Assembly (NCBI GenBank): GCA_036785705.1 | Contig: JAWUZG010000056.1 | Coordinates: 18,234,501-18,298,500 of the forward strand | Reading direction: 5' to 3' | Length of the DNA stretch: 64,000 nucleotides | Source of the DNA: Acanthornis magna | Taxonomy: Eukaryota; Chordata; Aves; Passeriformes; Acanthizidae | Notes under the pieces: model-generated | The model's database searches: none | Told to the model about the DNA's origin: nothing | What the model saw: only the letters and a program-made list of their open reading frames with translations | Shown: one piece after another, positions 1 through 10,500 of the stretch | Numbering within the stretch: the first letter of the stretch is position 1 | Layout of the letters: each line of letters begins with the position of its first letter | Translations under genes and position numbers: made by a program

Positions 1-599
1 CATTCCAGGGTGGGAATCCAACCTCAACTGCAGGGAATGCACAAAACCAGGGCTGCAATTAAATCTCTTAAGATTTGTGGGAATTGCAATGAGGAGGGGA
101 GAGCTGGAGAGGCCGTGGCAGGCTGTGAGTACTCGCTGGTGTAAGCCTTACTCTGTGAGTAGAGCCATTCCAGGCTGGGAATCCAACCTCGATCTGCAGG
201 GAATTAAATCTTGTAAAGATTTGTGGGAATTGCAGTGACAAGGGGAGAGTTTGCCAGGCTGTGAGTACTCTTACTCTGTGAGTAGAACCATTCCAGGGTG
301 GGAATCCAGCCTCAACTGCAGGGAATGCACAAAACAAGGACTGCAATTAAATCTCTTAAGATTTGTGGGAATTGCAATGAGGAGGGGAGAGCTGGAGAGG
401 CCGTGGCAGGCTGTGAGTACTCGCTGGTGTAAGCCTTACCCTGTGAGTAGAGCCATTCCAGGCTGGGAATCCAACCTCAATCTGCAGGGAATTAAATCTC
501 TTAAGATTTGTGGGAATTGCAGTGAGGAGGGGAGAGCTGGAGAGGCCGTGGCAGGCTGTGAGTACTCGCTGGTGTAAGCCTTACTCTGTGAGTAGAGGC
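1..599. repeat. Higher-order tandem repeat (165 + 123 bp) at the window edge
   Basis: Units begin with cattccag at 1, 166, 289 and 454. Units 1 and 289 are a long form (165 bp). Unit 166 is a related form with an internal deletion (123 bp), and the last (454-599) is a fuller version of it. The long-short alternation gives a 288-bp higher-order period. The array may continue beyond base 1. Confidence 0.9.
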
Positions 600-810
600 A
601 CGAGGTTGGAGAAGGGAAAAACAGGAAGCAGGGAAATGAGGTGGGATGTGTCACACCGTGACACTGCTGGTGTAATTAAGGATTACACAAACTCATTTGC
701 ATGTGCTTTCCATAGCGCAGTGCCATCGCCAGGCCGGAGCTGAGCATGTGAGGGGTGACATTCCCAAAATGGTGTGGTGTCTTTCCCAAATTTCTGGGAA
801 TTTTCATGGA

Positions 811-1018
811 AGTCAGATGACTCCAGCATGCCCACGTAGCCCATAATTAGCCCTTCTATTTCAGTGGTCCGAGGCAGCCCAGTGGGGAACCCTCCCTTTG
901 AGATATTAAATATATTTAATAATTGTGATCCAATATGATCAGTGAGTTTTGTGTCTGGTTGAAAGAAAGGCAGCAAAGATGTCAGGAAACTTTCTTTTCT
1001 TAGTAGCAGCCCTTGTTT
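811..1018 (-). repeat. Left arm of a long inverted-repeat pair
   Basis: The outer 156 bases (811-966) match the reverse complement of 2509-2663 with only scattered differences. A more diverged extension runs inward to a shared ccttgttt at 1011-1018. The outer end is AGTCAGATGACT. The arm reads in the orientation opposite to the right arm. Confidence 0.88.
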
Positions 1019-2461
1019 GGGCCCAGTTTGTGAGAGGAGGGTAACATAATATGACATAATTGGAGCTAATATTGCTCTTGGATGTGGATTTTGGGGGAGA
1101 TGTTTGTGCCAGCCCAGTCCCAGTCCCTCCTCATGAACTCCCTGCACAGCACATCCAGCAATGCCACGTGTCTTGTCATAAAGACAAAAATGGACTTCTT
1201 TTATCAGCTATTCCATTCTCTTCTCGTGCAGCCAAATAATTTTCATTAAAATATCCCTCTTTTCGTCCCTCAGAAAAGGGCGCTTCACACCCTATTTCGC
1301 ATTTTTATGCCTGCAACAAGCTCAGCAATAAGAGGATTTTAATGGCTTGGTTGTGTTTTCTATCAAGAAATAGTAACTGAGAGTCTATCATTAAATCAGG
1401 CTCAGAAATGCCCCAGTATCACTTTTAAGCAAAGAGTGAGTTCGGATTATTAGACAAGGAGGGAAAATTCTTGGAGTCTTGGCCTAATGAAAACAACATG
1501 TTAGCAGAAAAAATGCATATCTGTTTTTAAAATATTATTGTGTCTGAACATGGTTTGAGCATGTGAGTTATGGGACATGATACATTTTTGGGGAAGTTAC
1601 AGAAGAGGAAAATAAAAGAAATGGGGGTGGGAGGCAGATTCTCAAATCATTTATTTTACTGTGCTATGGCCAAAAGGGGGAAATGGAACTTCTGAAAACT
1701 GGGAATTGAAAATATCGAAATTTCGAATGGTTGAGGGAAATGTTGATCTTTCATTTTCTCTCCCCATAGAGGTTAAAAATCAAAAAATATTGTGGCTTCA
1801 GCTCAGAAGAGGACAACTGGAGGAGTGTTTTGGGGGTGTTCTACCCTGCTCCATCCTCTGGAAATGAAGAGAGAATCCTGACAGACGTGAGCATTGCCAT
1901 CGCTGCCACAGCTGCAGCCACTGAGAGCACCTCTGGAAATTACTGTGTGTTGACAAAGGCTTTTTTTGGCCATAAACCATCATCTGAGTCTCGGGAGTAG
2001 AGAGGAACAAAATTTCATTACATGTAAATAATAGTCTAAAAATAGAAGTGCAGATTGTTTTTCTCATTAAGTTCCTTCTCCGTACTCAAGTATATTCTGC
2101 ATGAAAAAGGGAGTGACTATCAAAAAGCCCAGACTGAAAAATGAGGAGCCTGTGTGAGGTTTGTCTGCAAAAACACTGGCAGAACCATTTTAAACTGAAT
2201 TTTCTGTAGCCCTGTTTTAGTTCGCTTCCTTATTTTAATGCAGGCGAAGCCATTCTCAGCCTGTTTTATTTAAAGCAAGTTTTGAAAGAGGACACTGTGG
2301 TTTATGGCCACGTGTCAAGTTTGATAGTGTTATGCCATGATTTAGCAAAACACTTTAAGCACATGTCCACATCCCACTGAATTTGGTAGGAAGTGAAGAA
2401 GCAGAGGAGAAACTGTTTGCTGTGCAGCAGCCTCATTCAGGGGGGAAAAGTAATTGAAATA

Positions 2462-2663
2462 AAACAAGGATCTTGTCTCCGCAAAATTACAGATCTCTCT
2501 TGCCAAATTCTTTCAACCAGACACAAACTCATTGATCATATTGGATCACGATTATTAAATATATTTAGTATTTCAAAGGAAAGGTTCTCCACTGGGCTGC
2601 CTCGGACCACTGAAATAGAAGGGCTAATTATGGGCCACGTGGGCGTGCTGGAGTCATCTGACT
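2462..2663 (+). repeat. Right arm of a long inverted-repeat pair
   Basis: Reverse-complement partner of the arm at 811-1018, with outer end AGTCATCTGACT at 2652-2663. The arms enclose about 1.4 kb of unrelated AT-rich sequence. It is either a foldback-type mobile element of about 1.85 kb or two opposed copies of one repeat. No clear target-site duplication was seen. Confidence 0.88.
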
Positions 2664-2999
2664 TTTATTTTTTTTAGCAATCTCGCCGAGCACCCTGCCC
2701 CCTCCCCAAACCAGCATTTCAGACTCGGAGATAAGTCTTCATTACACGCAGGATTAAGCCAGAGGAGCGGAGTGTTGCTTATCAGCCTCCTCTAATTGCT
2801 GCTCATTTTCTGAGCGCTCCGTTTGATGTGCCGAACGTATTGGGACTCCATGGGAACGAAGGGCATCAATGGGAATGGGATGGAGGCACGGCCTGGAGAA
2901 GAAAAAGGGTTGTCAGCCGGGAGCCCCCCAGGTTTTCTGTCAGTCTGGGGAGTATTTCTGGGTGAAACGCTTGGAAATGAAATGTTTGGAAAGAGATAT

Positions 3000-3355
3000 G
3001 AGTCGTTTTCTTTGCTCGGAGGATCAGGACTTCGTGTCTGTTCTTACCACAAACAGGATGGCACCAACAAGCTGTTTATTGAACACATGTCATTAATGCA
3101 TGTTCCTTTTCTAGTTAAAGTGGCCTGTCCACCTTGGTCAAAACCCATAGAATTTTGGAATTTTGGAATCCGTAGAATTCCATTCCAGACTGATGGAATG
3201 TGTCACATCCTGACACGATTACATTGTCATCCCTACTTACTGTGAGTTGTTTTCTTTGCTCAGAGCATCAGGACTTCAGATATAGTCTTACCAATAAACA
3301 GGACCCTAACAAAAAGCTTCTTAAAGACATTTCACACCTCTCTGCCATTCTTCCC
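3000..3355 (+). repeat. Diverged local duplication (offset about 244 bp)
   Basis: The segment from gagtcgttttctttgctcgg at 3000 recurs as gagttgttttctttgctcag at 3244. Both continue through a shared atcaggacttc, then more loosely for about 100 bases. Confidence 0.65.
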
Positions 3356-4535
3356 TTAACACAAACCACCTAATTTTAAATCCTGGGTAACCCTTTGAGT
3401 CAAATGTTATAAATTTTAATTCTGTAATTACCACTCATGGTTAACTTACCAGGAGTTCCTTATGCAGAGCCAAGCGCACTTGTTTTAATCTGCAGAGCTG
3501 AGACATTAAAGCTTTATTTCATCTTTCAGTGACCATCATCCAAGCGTTTTCTGAATGCAGGATGATGGATTTTATGGCAGCTATGGAAAAGTAGGAAATT
3601 TGGTCTCCTTTGTCCTGTCCTGTGCATTAAGGTGAAGGCCAAGAGGAGAAAGTGTCATGGCAATCTACACTTATGGAAAAACACACAGGTAGAAAGAATC
3701 TGAATCAAGCCAAAGGCACTTAAATAGCATTTAATCTACCCAGCTTCACAACTGATGCTGTCATCTTGCCAGGCAGAATTTTGGTAGATATTTCCCCCTC
3801 TGCGCCATCTAGTTTGCTGTTGGAAGACCACAGATTTTACTCAAAATCTACATAAAATGGGCAAGTTTGGATCTCAAAGCTCTGCTCCTCAGCACTCCTA
3901 AAAACACCTGTATTGCTGTTCCTTGGTTACCGGAAAACCTGGGCAAGCTCACGATGATTCTCCAAACTTGTCTGCAGTAGCCTAGCGAAATAAAACATCT
4001 AATTTCCCGAAATAAAACTCATCATTCCCGGCCTGGTGCAGAGCAGGAGCCGGAGGTTACCCCAGAGCCCGCTGAGGGACCCCAGCCCCGTCCCGTCCCA
4101 CTCCCAAAGGTCTTAAAACCGCGGATTAAGGAGCAGGAAGCAGGGCAGCAAATTCCAATTTTAATCAAGTTGTTTATTACTGCAGGAACGCGCATCCACC
4201 GCTTGCCCGTGGCGATCCGGAGGGTCCCCGCAAGGCTGAGGGGAGCCGGGGCGCGGGTCCCTCCCGGAGCGCGCAGCGGGGACAGCGACACCGCGGGGGC
4301 CGCGCCGCGCAGGGCGAACCGAGCCGGCAGGGCGGCGGCCACACGGTGCCCCGGGCGGCTCGGGAGCCCCGCCGAGGGCCCGGGAGGTGCCGCAGCCCCG
4401 GGACCGGAGCCGCGGCCGGCGCTGCCCGGCGGGGACCCCCCGCCCGAGGAGGCACAAAATGGCGCCGCGATTCAAACGCTGCGCGCTGCGGGCGGGCGGG
4501 GCGGCGGGGGGGGGCGGTGTCCCGGCGGGGTTCAC

Positions 4536-4547
4536 TGCGCCTGCGCG
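4536..4547 (+). promoter_or_regulatory. NRF1-type site
   Basis: TGCGCCTGCGCG is the bipartite GCGC-N-TGCGC pattern of nuclear respiratory factor 1, common in housekeeping CpG-island promoters. It lies 11 bases before the start codon, so it is probably in or next to the 5'UTR. Confidence 0.5.
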
Positions 4548-4551
4548 GAGT

Positions 4552-4565
4552 CGCAAGATGGCGGA
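4552..4565 (+). promoter_or_regulatory. YY1-type element overlapping the start codon
   Basis: GCAAGATGGCGGAC matches the AAnATGGCGGC pattern of YY1, with its ATG being the PIAS1 initiator. YY1 elements just downstream of a start site that also supply the initiator ATG are a known arrangement. A second similar core (AAAATGGCGCC) lies at 4456-4466. Confidence 0.5.
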
Positions 4566-4581
4566 CAGTGCGGAACTAAAG
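4558..4581 (+). CDS. PIAS1: PIAS1 coding exon 1 (residues 1-8)
   Basis: Encodes MADSAELK and ends in AAG before a gtaaag donor. The peptide is the known PIAS1 N-terminus, which fixes the start codon. The ATG lies inside the CpG island, and the 5'UTR extends upstream to an unknown start site. The open frame that runs on past the donor into GC-rich sequence is intronic. Confidence 0.96.
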
Positions 4582-7500
4582 GTAAAGCGCAGCTCCGGGT
4601 CCCCCCGCGGCGCCGCCGGGGCCGCGGCCGAGACCGGCCCGGGGCGAGACGAGCCCCGCCGGGGCGGCCGCGGCGGAGCGCCGCCGGCAGCGGGGGCTGA
4701 GGGACGGGGCGGGCGGGGAGCGGGGCGCGGAGCTGCCTCCCCTCGCCGCCCCCCCTCGGCGGCCGCGCTCCGCCGGGCGGCCCCGCCGGCAGCCGGGGCA
4801 GCGCGGGCGGCTCCGCTCCGCGCCCGCCGCCTCGGGCCGCGCCGCCGCGGGCCGGGGTTGGCGGCCGGGGGAGCCCCCGCGGGTGGCGGCGGCGGGCGGC
4901 GCGACCGCTCCCGGGGCGGGGGACGCTGCCCCGGCGCCCCGCGAAGTTTGCAGGGGAGTCCGGCGGGAGCGACCCCCGGCAGCGGCGGTGCCCGCGGTGA
5001 CAGCGGGGGGACGGCGCCGGGGAGCCCCGCTCGCCTCCCCCCCCGGTAAATAAAGAACGTCACAAGCAGATGTGGAGGAGTTCCGCGGTGTTGAGCTGGC
5101 GGCGGTCCCTGTCATCCTGCGAAACACATGGAAACGGGGCGCTCCGAGCCGCCCCGAGCGCAGCCGGCGCTCCCCGGGCGGGGCGGCGGGCGGGGGGCGC
5201 TGGGCTTGGGGGGCTCTGGGTGGCTCTCGGGGGCTCTCGGGGGTTCTTAGGGGTTCTCGGGGGTTCTCGGGGCTCACCCGCGGGGCAGGAGCGCCAGCAG
5301 CTCTGCCCAACGCGGAACTTTGGGTTTCCTAACGCGCAAAAGAATCTGCAATTTTGAGGAACGGCAGTGGTAGGGTAGAGGGTGGTGGGGCACTCGCTGT
5401 GTACACGCACCGAAATCCAAAGAAAAGGCCCCCCCCGAAAGTTTGCAGGCGCTTTGAGACGGTGTGTGGGTGCAGACTGTGCCCTGCACACCCAGCAGGG
5501 TGCTAAAAGTTTCAGAGTTTCCTTGCCGTTGTCACAGGGTCGTTATTCACCAGGAGGGCTTCTGCCTCCTCTTTCAAAGTTAACAGAGTGAGCGACACGA
5601 ATCAGGTGGATATTGAATGTGTACAGTCACAAGTGCGTTAAATCTGTAACATAAACTGCGGAATATGTCAAGTATGACTAAGGAATTATTTTGTCTTTCC
5701 CTAGAGGTTTGGTAGAGCTCAGTTTTCTGTGTATCAAAGGTGTCGTGCACTTTCATTTTCAGATGCTTAAGGAGCTGTCAGCAGGTAAAGAATGATAAAA
5801 TCTTGAGTGTGTTCTGACTTCTGTGGGTCAGGACCCTTCAGATCCTCCTTCTAATCCTCCTCTGGCCTTCGTTTTTCTGGGTATCTTCAGACCATATTGT
5901 GTTGCTTGAGCTGTGTAGTCCTTAAGCCTTTTTTCTTTTCAAACTCTGCTTCCCACATAACGAGATCAAAGGGTTAAGATGTGCTTCCAGTGCTCAACTT
6001 TTGTTAATTTTAGCGTGGCAAATGGAATAGTGTGTTTTGGTAACTAACTCGGAGAGTTTCGTGGTGCACAGCAGCCAGCTTGGGTTTATGTGATGCCTTT
6101 ATTAGCAAGGCTGACTCAAAAGGAGTTAAAAGAAATGGGAGATAGGGAATAAAGTCATTCCAAACCTCTTCATTGATCACTCTTTGAAGTCTCCTTGAGA
6201 ACCAGTAGGGAGAATTCACGATTTTTTAAATTTATTTTTCCCAAAGTGCCGTTGCTGCCTCAGGGATTGGGAGGGTAAATGTCAAATGGACTGTTTTATT
6301 CTCAATTTCAATTTTCTGCTCAGGTTACGGAGTGGTACTTCCAGGCAGGGACTGTAGCATGACACTATGAAAAGTCAGACTTTTTTCTGTAGCTATGGGA
6401 TCTTGGCGGTTTGCATAAGAAAAAAAATAGTTACTTCATAAATTCACCCTTTGAAGACTGCAGGACATTCTGATTTTTTTTGTCTTTAGGCTGTACAGAA
6501 TTAAAAAGGTGCGTGGGTGGGTCCTGCTCTGCCAGGAAGGAGAGGGGGCACAAAATGTGCTGCTTGGGCTCGCAGCTGTCACCCTGCAGTTCTCCAGGAC
6601 AGCGCAGCTTGGTTCTTAGGTACTGCAGGAGGTGAGTGCTCCTCGGAAAATTGTGCCTCATGGAAAGCTCTGACATCCTGGTTGGGGGCACTGGGTATTT
6701 TTTAAGCAGGAGTAAATCCCCAGAAACCCTGCTTTTAAGTTCTTTTTTTTTTGGGAGTTGAAAGGTAGCTAAGGGAGGGTTTGTTATTAAGACTCTGCTG
6801 TTTGAAGAATGACCAGTGAATTCCTTTAATTATTTTAATTTTCTTAGGTAAAACCTTTTATGGTTCTCCTCCGATTAATTAGCAGGCGGCATTGATTTCA
6901 GATTTAGTGACCTTTAAAAACTAAAATCAGCTGTAATCTTGGGCAGGGACTCTTTTGCCTGGCCAAAAAAAGTTTGTCAGAAGAACTTACTCAAGTTTCT
7001 AAAACTTTGTTGCCTTCCTGTGTTAAGAGCAGTGGGGTTACGTGTGGGGAGTGTCACATGTGGAAATCAGGGAATGTGATATGATGGGTGCTATTGCCAA
7101 AGGAAAATTCAACTTCTTGCTCCCTCCAGAAAAACAGTGGTCAGTCTCACTTGCCACAATTTTTCATGGAGTTTTAATCATGAAATTGCCTTTCCTGTAA
7201 TGGATTTTCTTACCGCAAGCAAGAGCGTTTCAGTCTTTTTGCCCCATTTGGGATTGTTTGTTCTATTGGAAAAAAAATAATCAGATAAGATCAAACATAC
7301 TTTGCAGATCCCAGCCTTGTGAGGTTACTGAATTCCTTGGTACTCGGGAAGGTTTGGATAAATTGAAGCAGTATGTTTGCATTTCTGTCGCTGGAATAAG
7401 GTAACTGGAAAGTTTGTTCTTCTGCACAGCTCTCCCTCACTCCATAGGCTGAGGCATATGTGAATTTTCCTGATCTTAATTACTATTCCTGTCTAATTGC

Positions 7501-10500
7501 ACACAGACTCTAATTTATCTCAAGGTAAGCTATTTAAAGCTCTTTCTAATTGGAAGGAGTATACTTGAGTGATTAAATCTTTCCTTCAATATTTCTTACA
7601 TCTCTTTAAATTGGTTATTAGATTGTTGTGATCTTTGCCTTCCACTCCAGCATTTTGGAAATCATTACGCAGTTTGCAATAATCAATTCAATTAAACACG
7701 GATCAAAGAATGAAACAGAAAAGCTTATGTTCAAGTATTGTCATTCTTGATACTGTCCTAAGAAGCTGGTTTGGAAAGCACATGCTGGGAGGTTTTCTCC
7801 TTTGTTCTCTCTCCTTTTAAGAAAGTGCCTTTGGGGATTGAAGAGATCCCTGGTGTGTTTCTTGTTAGACATAATTTATACTTAAAAAAAAAAAAAAAAA
7901 AGTGAGCCAAGAGTTTGAATGAAAATTCATCACAGCATTTCCACACAATGGTGAGGAAAACAAATCACTTAGAAATCCTCAGCTGGGAATACCCCTCCCC
8001 GAAATCCAGGGCAGCAGTTTTGGAGGGGGACAGCACTGCTTTCAGGTGGGGGTGAGAACAGTGACAAATGGACCTGTGGAATTGCATCCCCAATTCTAAT
8101 AAGCATAATCTACCTATTTCAGTGTTCAATTAGAATTTTACACTTCTGCATTACGAGCTATTTTTGCTTAATCCTTTTATAAGTTGCTGTGTTGCTGAGA
8201 TTAAAGTAAATATAATCTACTTTTCATTGTTATCTGAGTCCGTGGATTACGTTCGTTCGTGCTGTAATTTGGTGGGTGTCAGCAGAATTGTATTTTTCAC
8301 TGCGTTTGGGTCTGGGTATCTTTTCTTGAGCCTTTGGTCATTGACACTGGGGTTGAGGATATCAGAGGGGTAAAATTGGCAGTTGTGCATCAGCGCCGAA
8401 CTGGCAAAGCCCCACTCCATAACCCTTTTTTATTGCCAATAAACCCCAGATTGTTGTGTGCACGTAAATACAGTGTCAGTGCACTTGTGGGTGAACCTTC
8501 CCCAGCTTGGGGCCATCCCGGGAGGATCTGTGGCTCTGTGCAAGTGAAATTCTTGTGAGAAGGAAGGGAGGAAGGTACCAGCATTTCGTAGAGTTATTTT
8601 GAATTGATTTACAGATCTTTTTTCTTTTGGTTATCGAGGTATTTAGAAATTCCACTTAGAAGCAGGTAGAAAATGCTTCTTATTTAGCTTTGTTCCATGA
8701 GAAAAGTGTTCCTGCAGGGAGGGGAAGCACTCAGGACTTTGAGAATGTTCCTGGATCAGCCACACGAGACAAAGAGTTAAAACCATCCCGTGGAGCAGGG
8801 TGTGGACAGCTCAGATACCTTTGATATTGCAGTTATTTATAGGGATGCAGCCTGTGAGTGTTGTGGTTTATACCCTGCCCTGCATTCAGCAGAGCTCAGG
8901 GAAGGGCAGACTCGTCACTGATGTGTTGGGCACGGGGGGATGGAGTTCCTGGAATCCCTTCTCGGAGAAATCAGCGTCTCATCACTTTTCTCTTTAGTGC
9001 CATTAGAGTGAAAACCAAAACAGAACTTCAGGCCCTTGAGACTCGAGTGCTCCCTGTGATTATTCTGAGATAACCCCAGCCCTCTCCCATCCTGGTGCCT
9101 TTCTCTGGAGCATCTCCTGGAATCCTTGTCTGTCCTAATGTTTGCAGTGAGTTGGGGGCTGACCCTCTGGAGCATCTCCTGGAATCCTTGTCTGTCCTAA
9201 TGCTTGCATTGAGTTGGGGGCTGACCCTCTGGAGCATCTCCTGGAATCCTTGTCTGTCCTAATGCTTGCAGTGAGTTGGGGGCTGACCCTCTGGAGCATC
9301 TCCTGGAATCCTTGTTTGTCCTAATGCTTGCAGTGAGTTGGGGGCTGACCCTCTGGAGCATCTCCTGGAATCCTTGTCTGTCCCAGTGCTTACAGTGAGT
9401 TGGGCTGGTGGATTCCATCCCCGTGGCCTTCCCTGGACTCTGCTGAAATGATGGAATTTGAAGTGCTAGTCCCTTGGTTGCTAGCATTTGGAAAGAGTTG
9501 TTTTTGGGTCACTCGGTGTCCCAGAGGATTTGTGGCTGGAGAATGGATTGGGATCTCTTGTGGCTTTTCTCCTGTGTGGGGTGTTGGGGTTTGGCTCTTT
9601 GGTTCCACGAGGGAAGAATTTTACCTGCAAGGCCTGAAGTTGAGTCAGAAATGTCTGTTTGCTTTTGCTGCTGTGCTTCCAGTGTAGAAACTTCTGCTTT
9701 ACAGGTGCCCTTCTAATGGAGAACTCGGCTTTATCACTCTCCATAAAAAGTAGTAAAAGCCTTTTGCAAACCCTGGATTTCAGGGGAGAATGCAAACATG
9801 GCTTTTATGTGAAAAACTTGTCTGTAAATACATTGTGTGTCTTGTGCAGTTCAGCTGTCCCCCTTCACCTCTGATTAACAGAATTGTGCCTGCAAGAGTC
9901 ACAGAGAAACGTTTGTCCTGGTCTTGAGGGGGGAGAAAAGGGGAAATGCCCGTTTTGGGTGACTGCTGGATTTTGGAATCCTCGTGGTGAAGCTCAGGTA
10001 TTGATTGTCTCATTGCTCTGTCATCGGTCCAGCTCTGTGCAGAGCAGTAAATGCTGGGAGCGTTGGTTTGGGCTTTTTAGAGTAGAGATTGGATTTTATG
10101 ATGCAGAAATGGCACGTAGTACCTTCAATAGCAGTCTGTTCATGGAAACAAATGCCTTTCTTAAAAGTAGAATCTTTTGCTAGGGAGGGGGATGAGGAGG
10201 AGAAAGGAGCTTACAAAAGAGTGCTTATTTCTGTAATTTTACTCAACGCTATCAAAGCCATTTCAAATGTAGTCAGTGCCATAAAAATGTGGCTACTTCA
10301 AAGTAAATTAAAAGCTTGGGGGCTACAAGACAAACTCAAAAGTATTAAACCTTTGAGGATATACAGAGTTGAGGATGGGGCCAGGAGATGTTGGTTTTAT
10401 CTGGCCTTGTTCTGATCTTGCATATTTTCAGTGGCAGGCAGAACCACATGAAACCAGGTCCACCGGATATTATTTTTCTCCCTGTGCTGTGGTACAAACC

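Larger units (their letters stand above)
600..4179. other. Upstream intergenic flank, no gene seen
   Basis: AT-rich sequence with no recognisable coding exon. It holds the inverted-repeat pair (811-1018, 2462-2663) and a diverged duplication (3000-3355). In other vertebrates SKOR1 lies upstream of PIAS1, so distant regulatory elements are possible here, but I cannot identify any from sequence alone. Confidence 0.6.
4180..5300 (+). promoter_or_regulatory. PIAS1: CpG-island promoter of PIAS1
   Basis: Base composition changes abruptly from AT-rich flank to very GC- and CpG-rich sequence around 4180 and back around 5300, centred on exon 1. There is no TATA box near the start. GC-box runs (ggcgggcggggcgg) lie at about 4489-4517. 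The transcription start is probably within a few hundred bases upstream of 4558. Open frames of 200-300 codons on both strands here come from stop-poor GC-rich sequence and are not genes. Confidence 0.85.

Noticed and set aside
683..2677. Similar peptides (DHIGS-LLNIF-ISK, GLPRTTEIEGLIMG) from a minus frame at 683-1147 and a plus frame at 2393-2677
   Set aside because: They are the two arms of the inverted repeat. Similarity is at DNA level and extends through non-coding positions, and the frames are not otherwise gene-like. Kept as a repeat finding.
4161..5310. Several 140-300-codon frames on both strands around the promoter
   Set aside because: Pro/Arg/Ala/Gly-rich frames expected by chance in a CpG island. 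Only MADSAELK belongs to a real exon.
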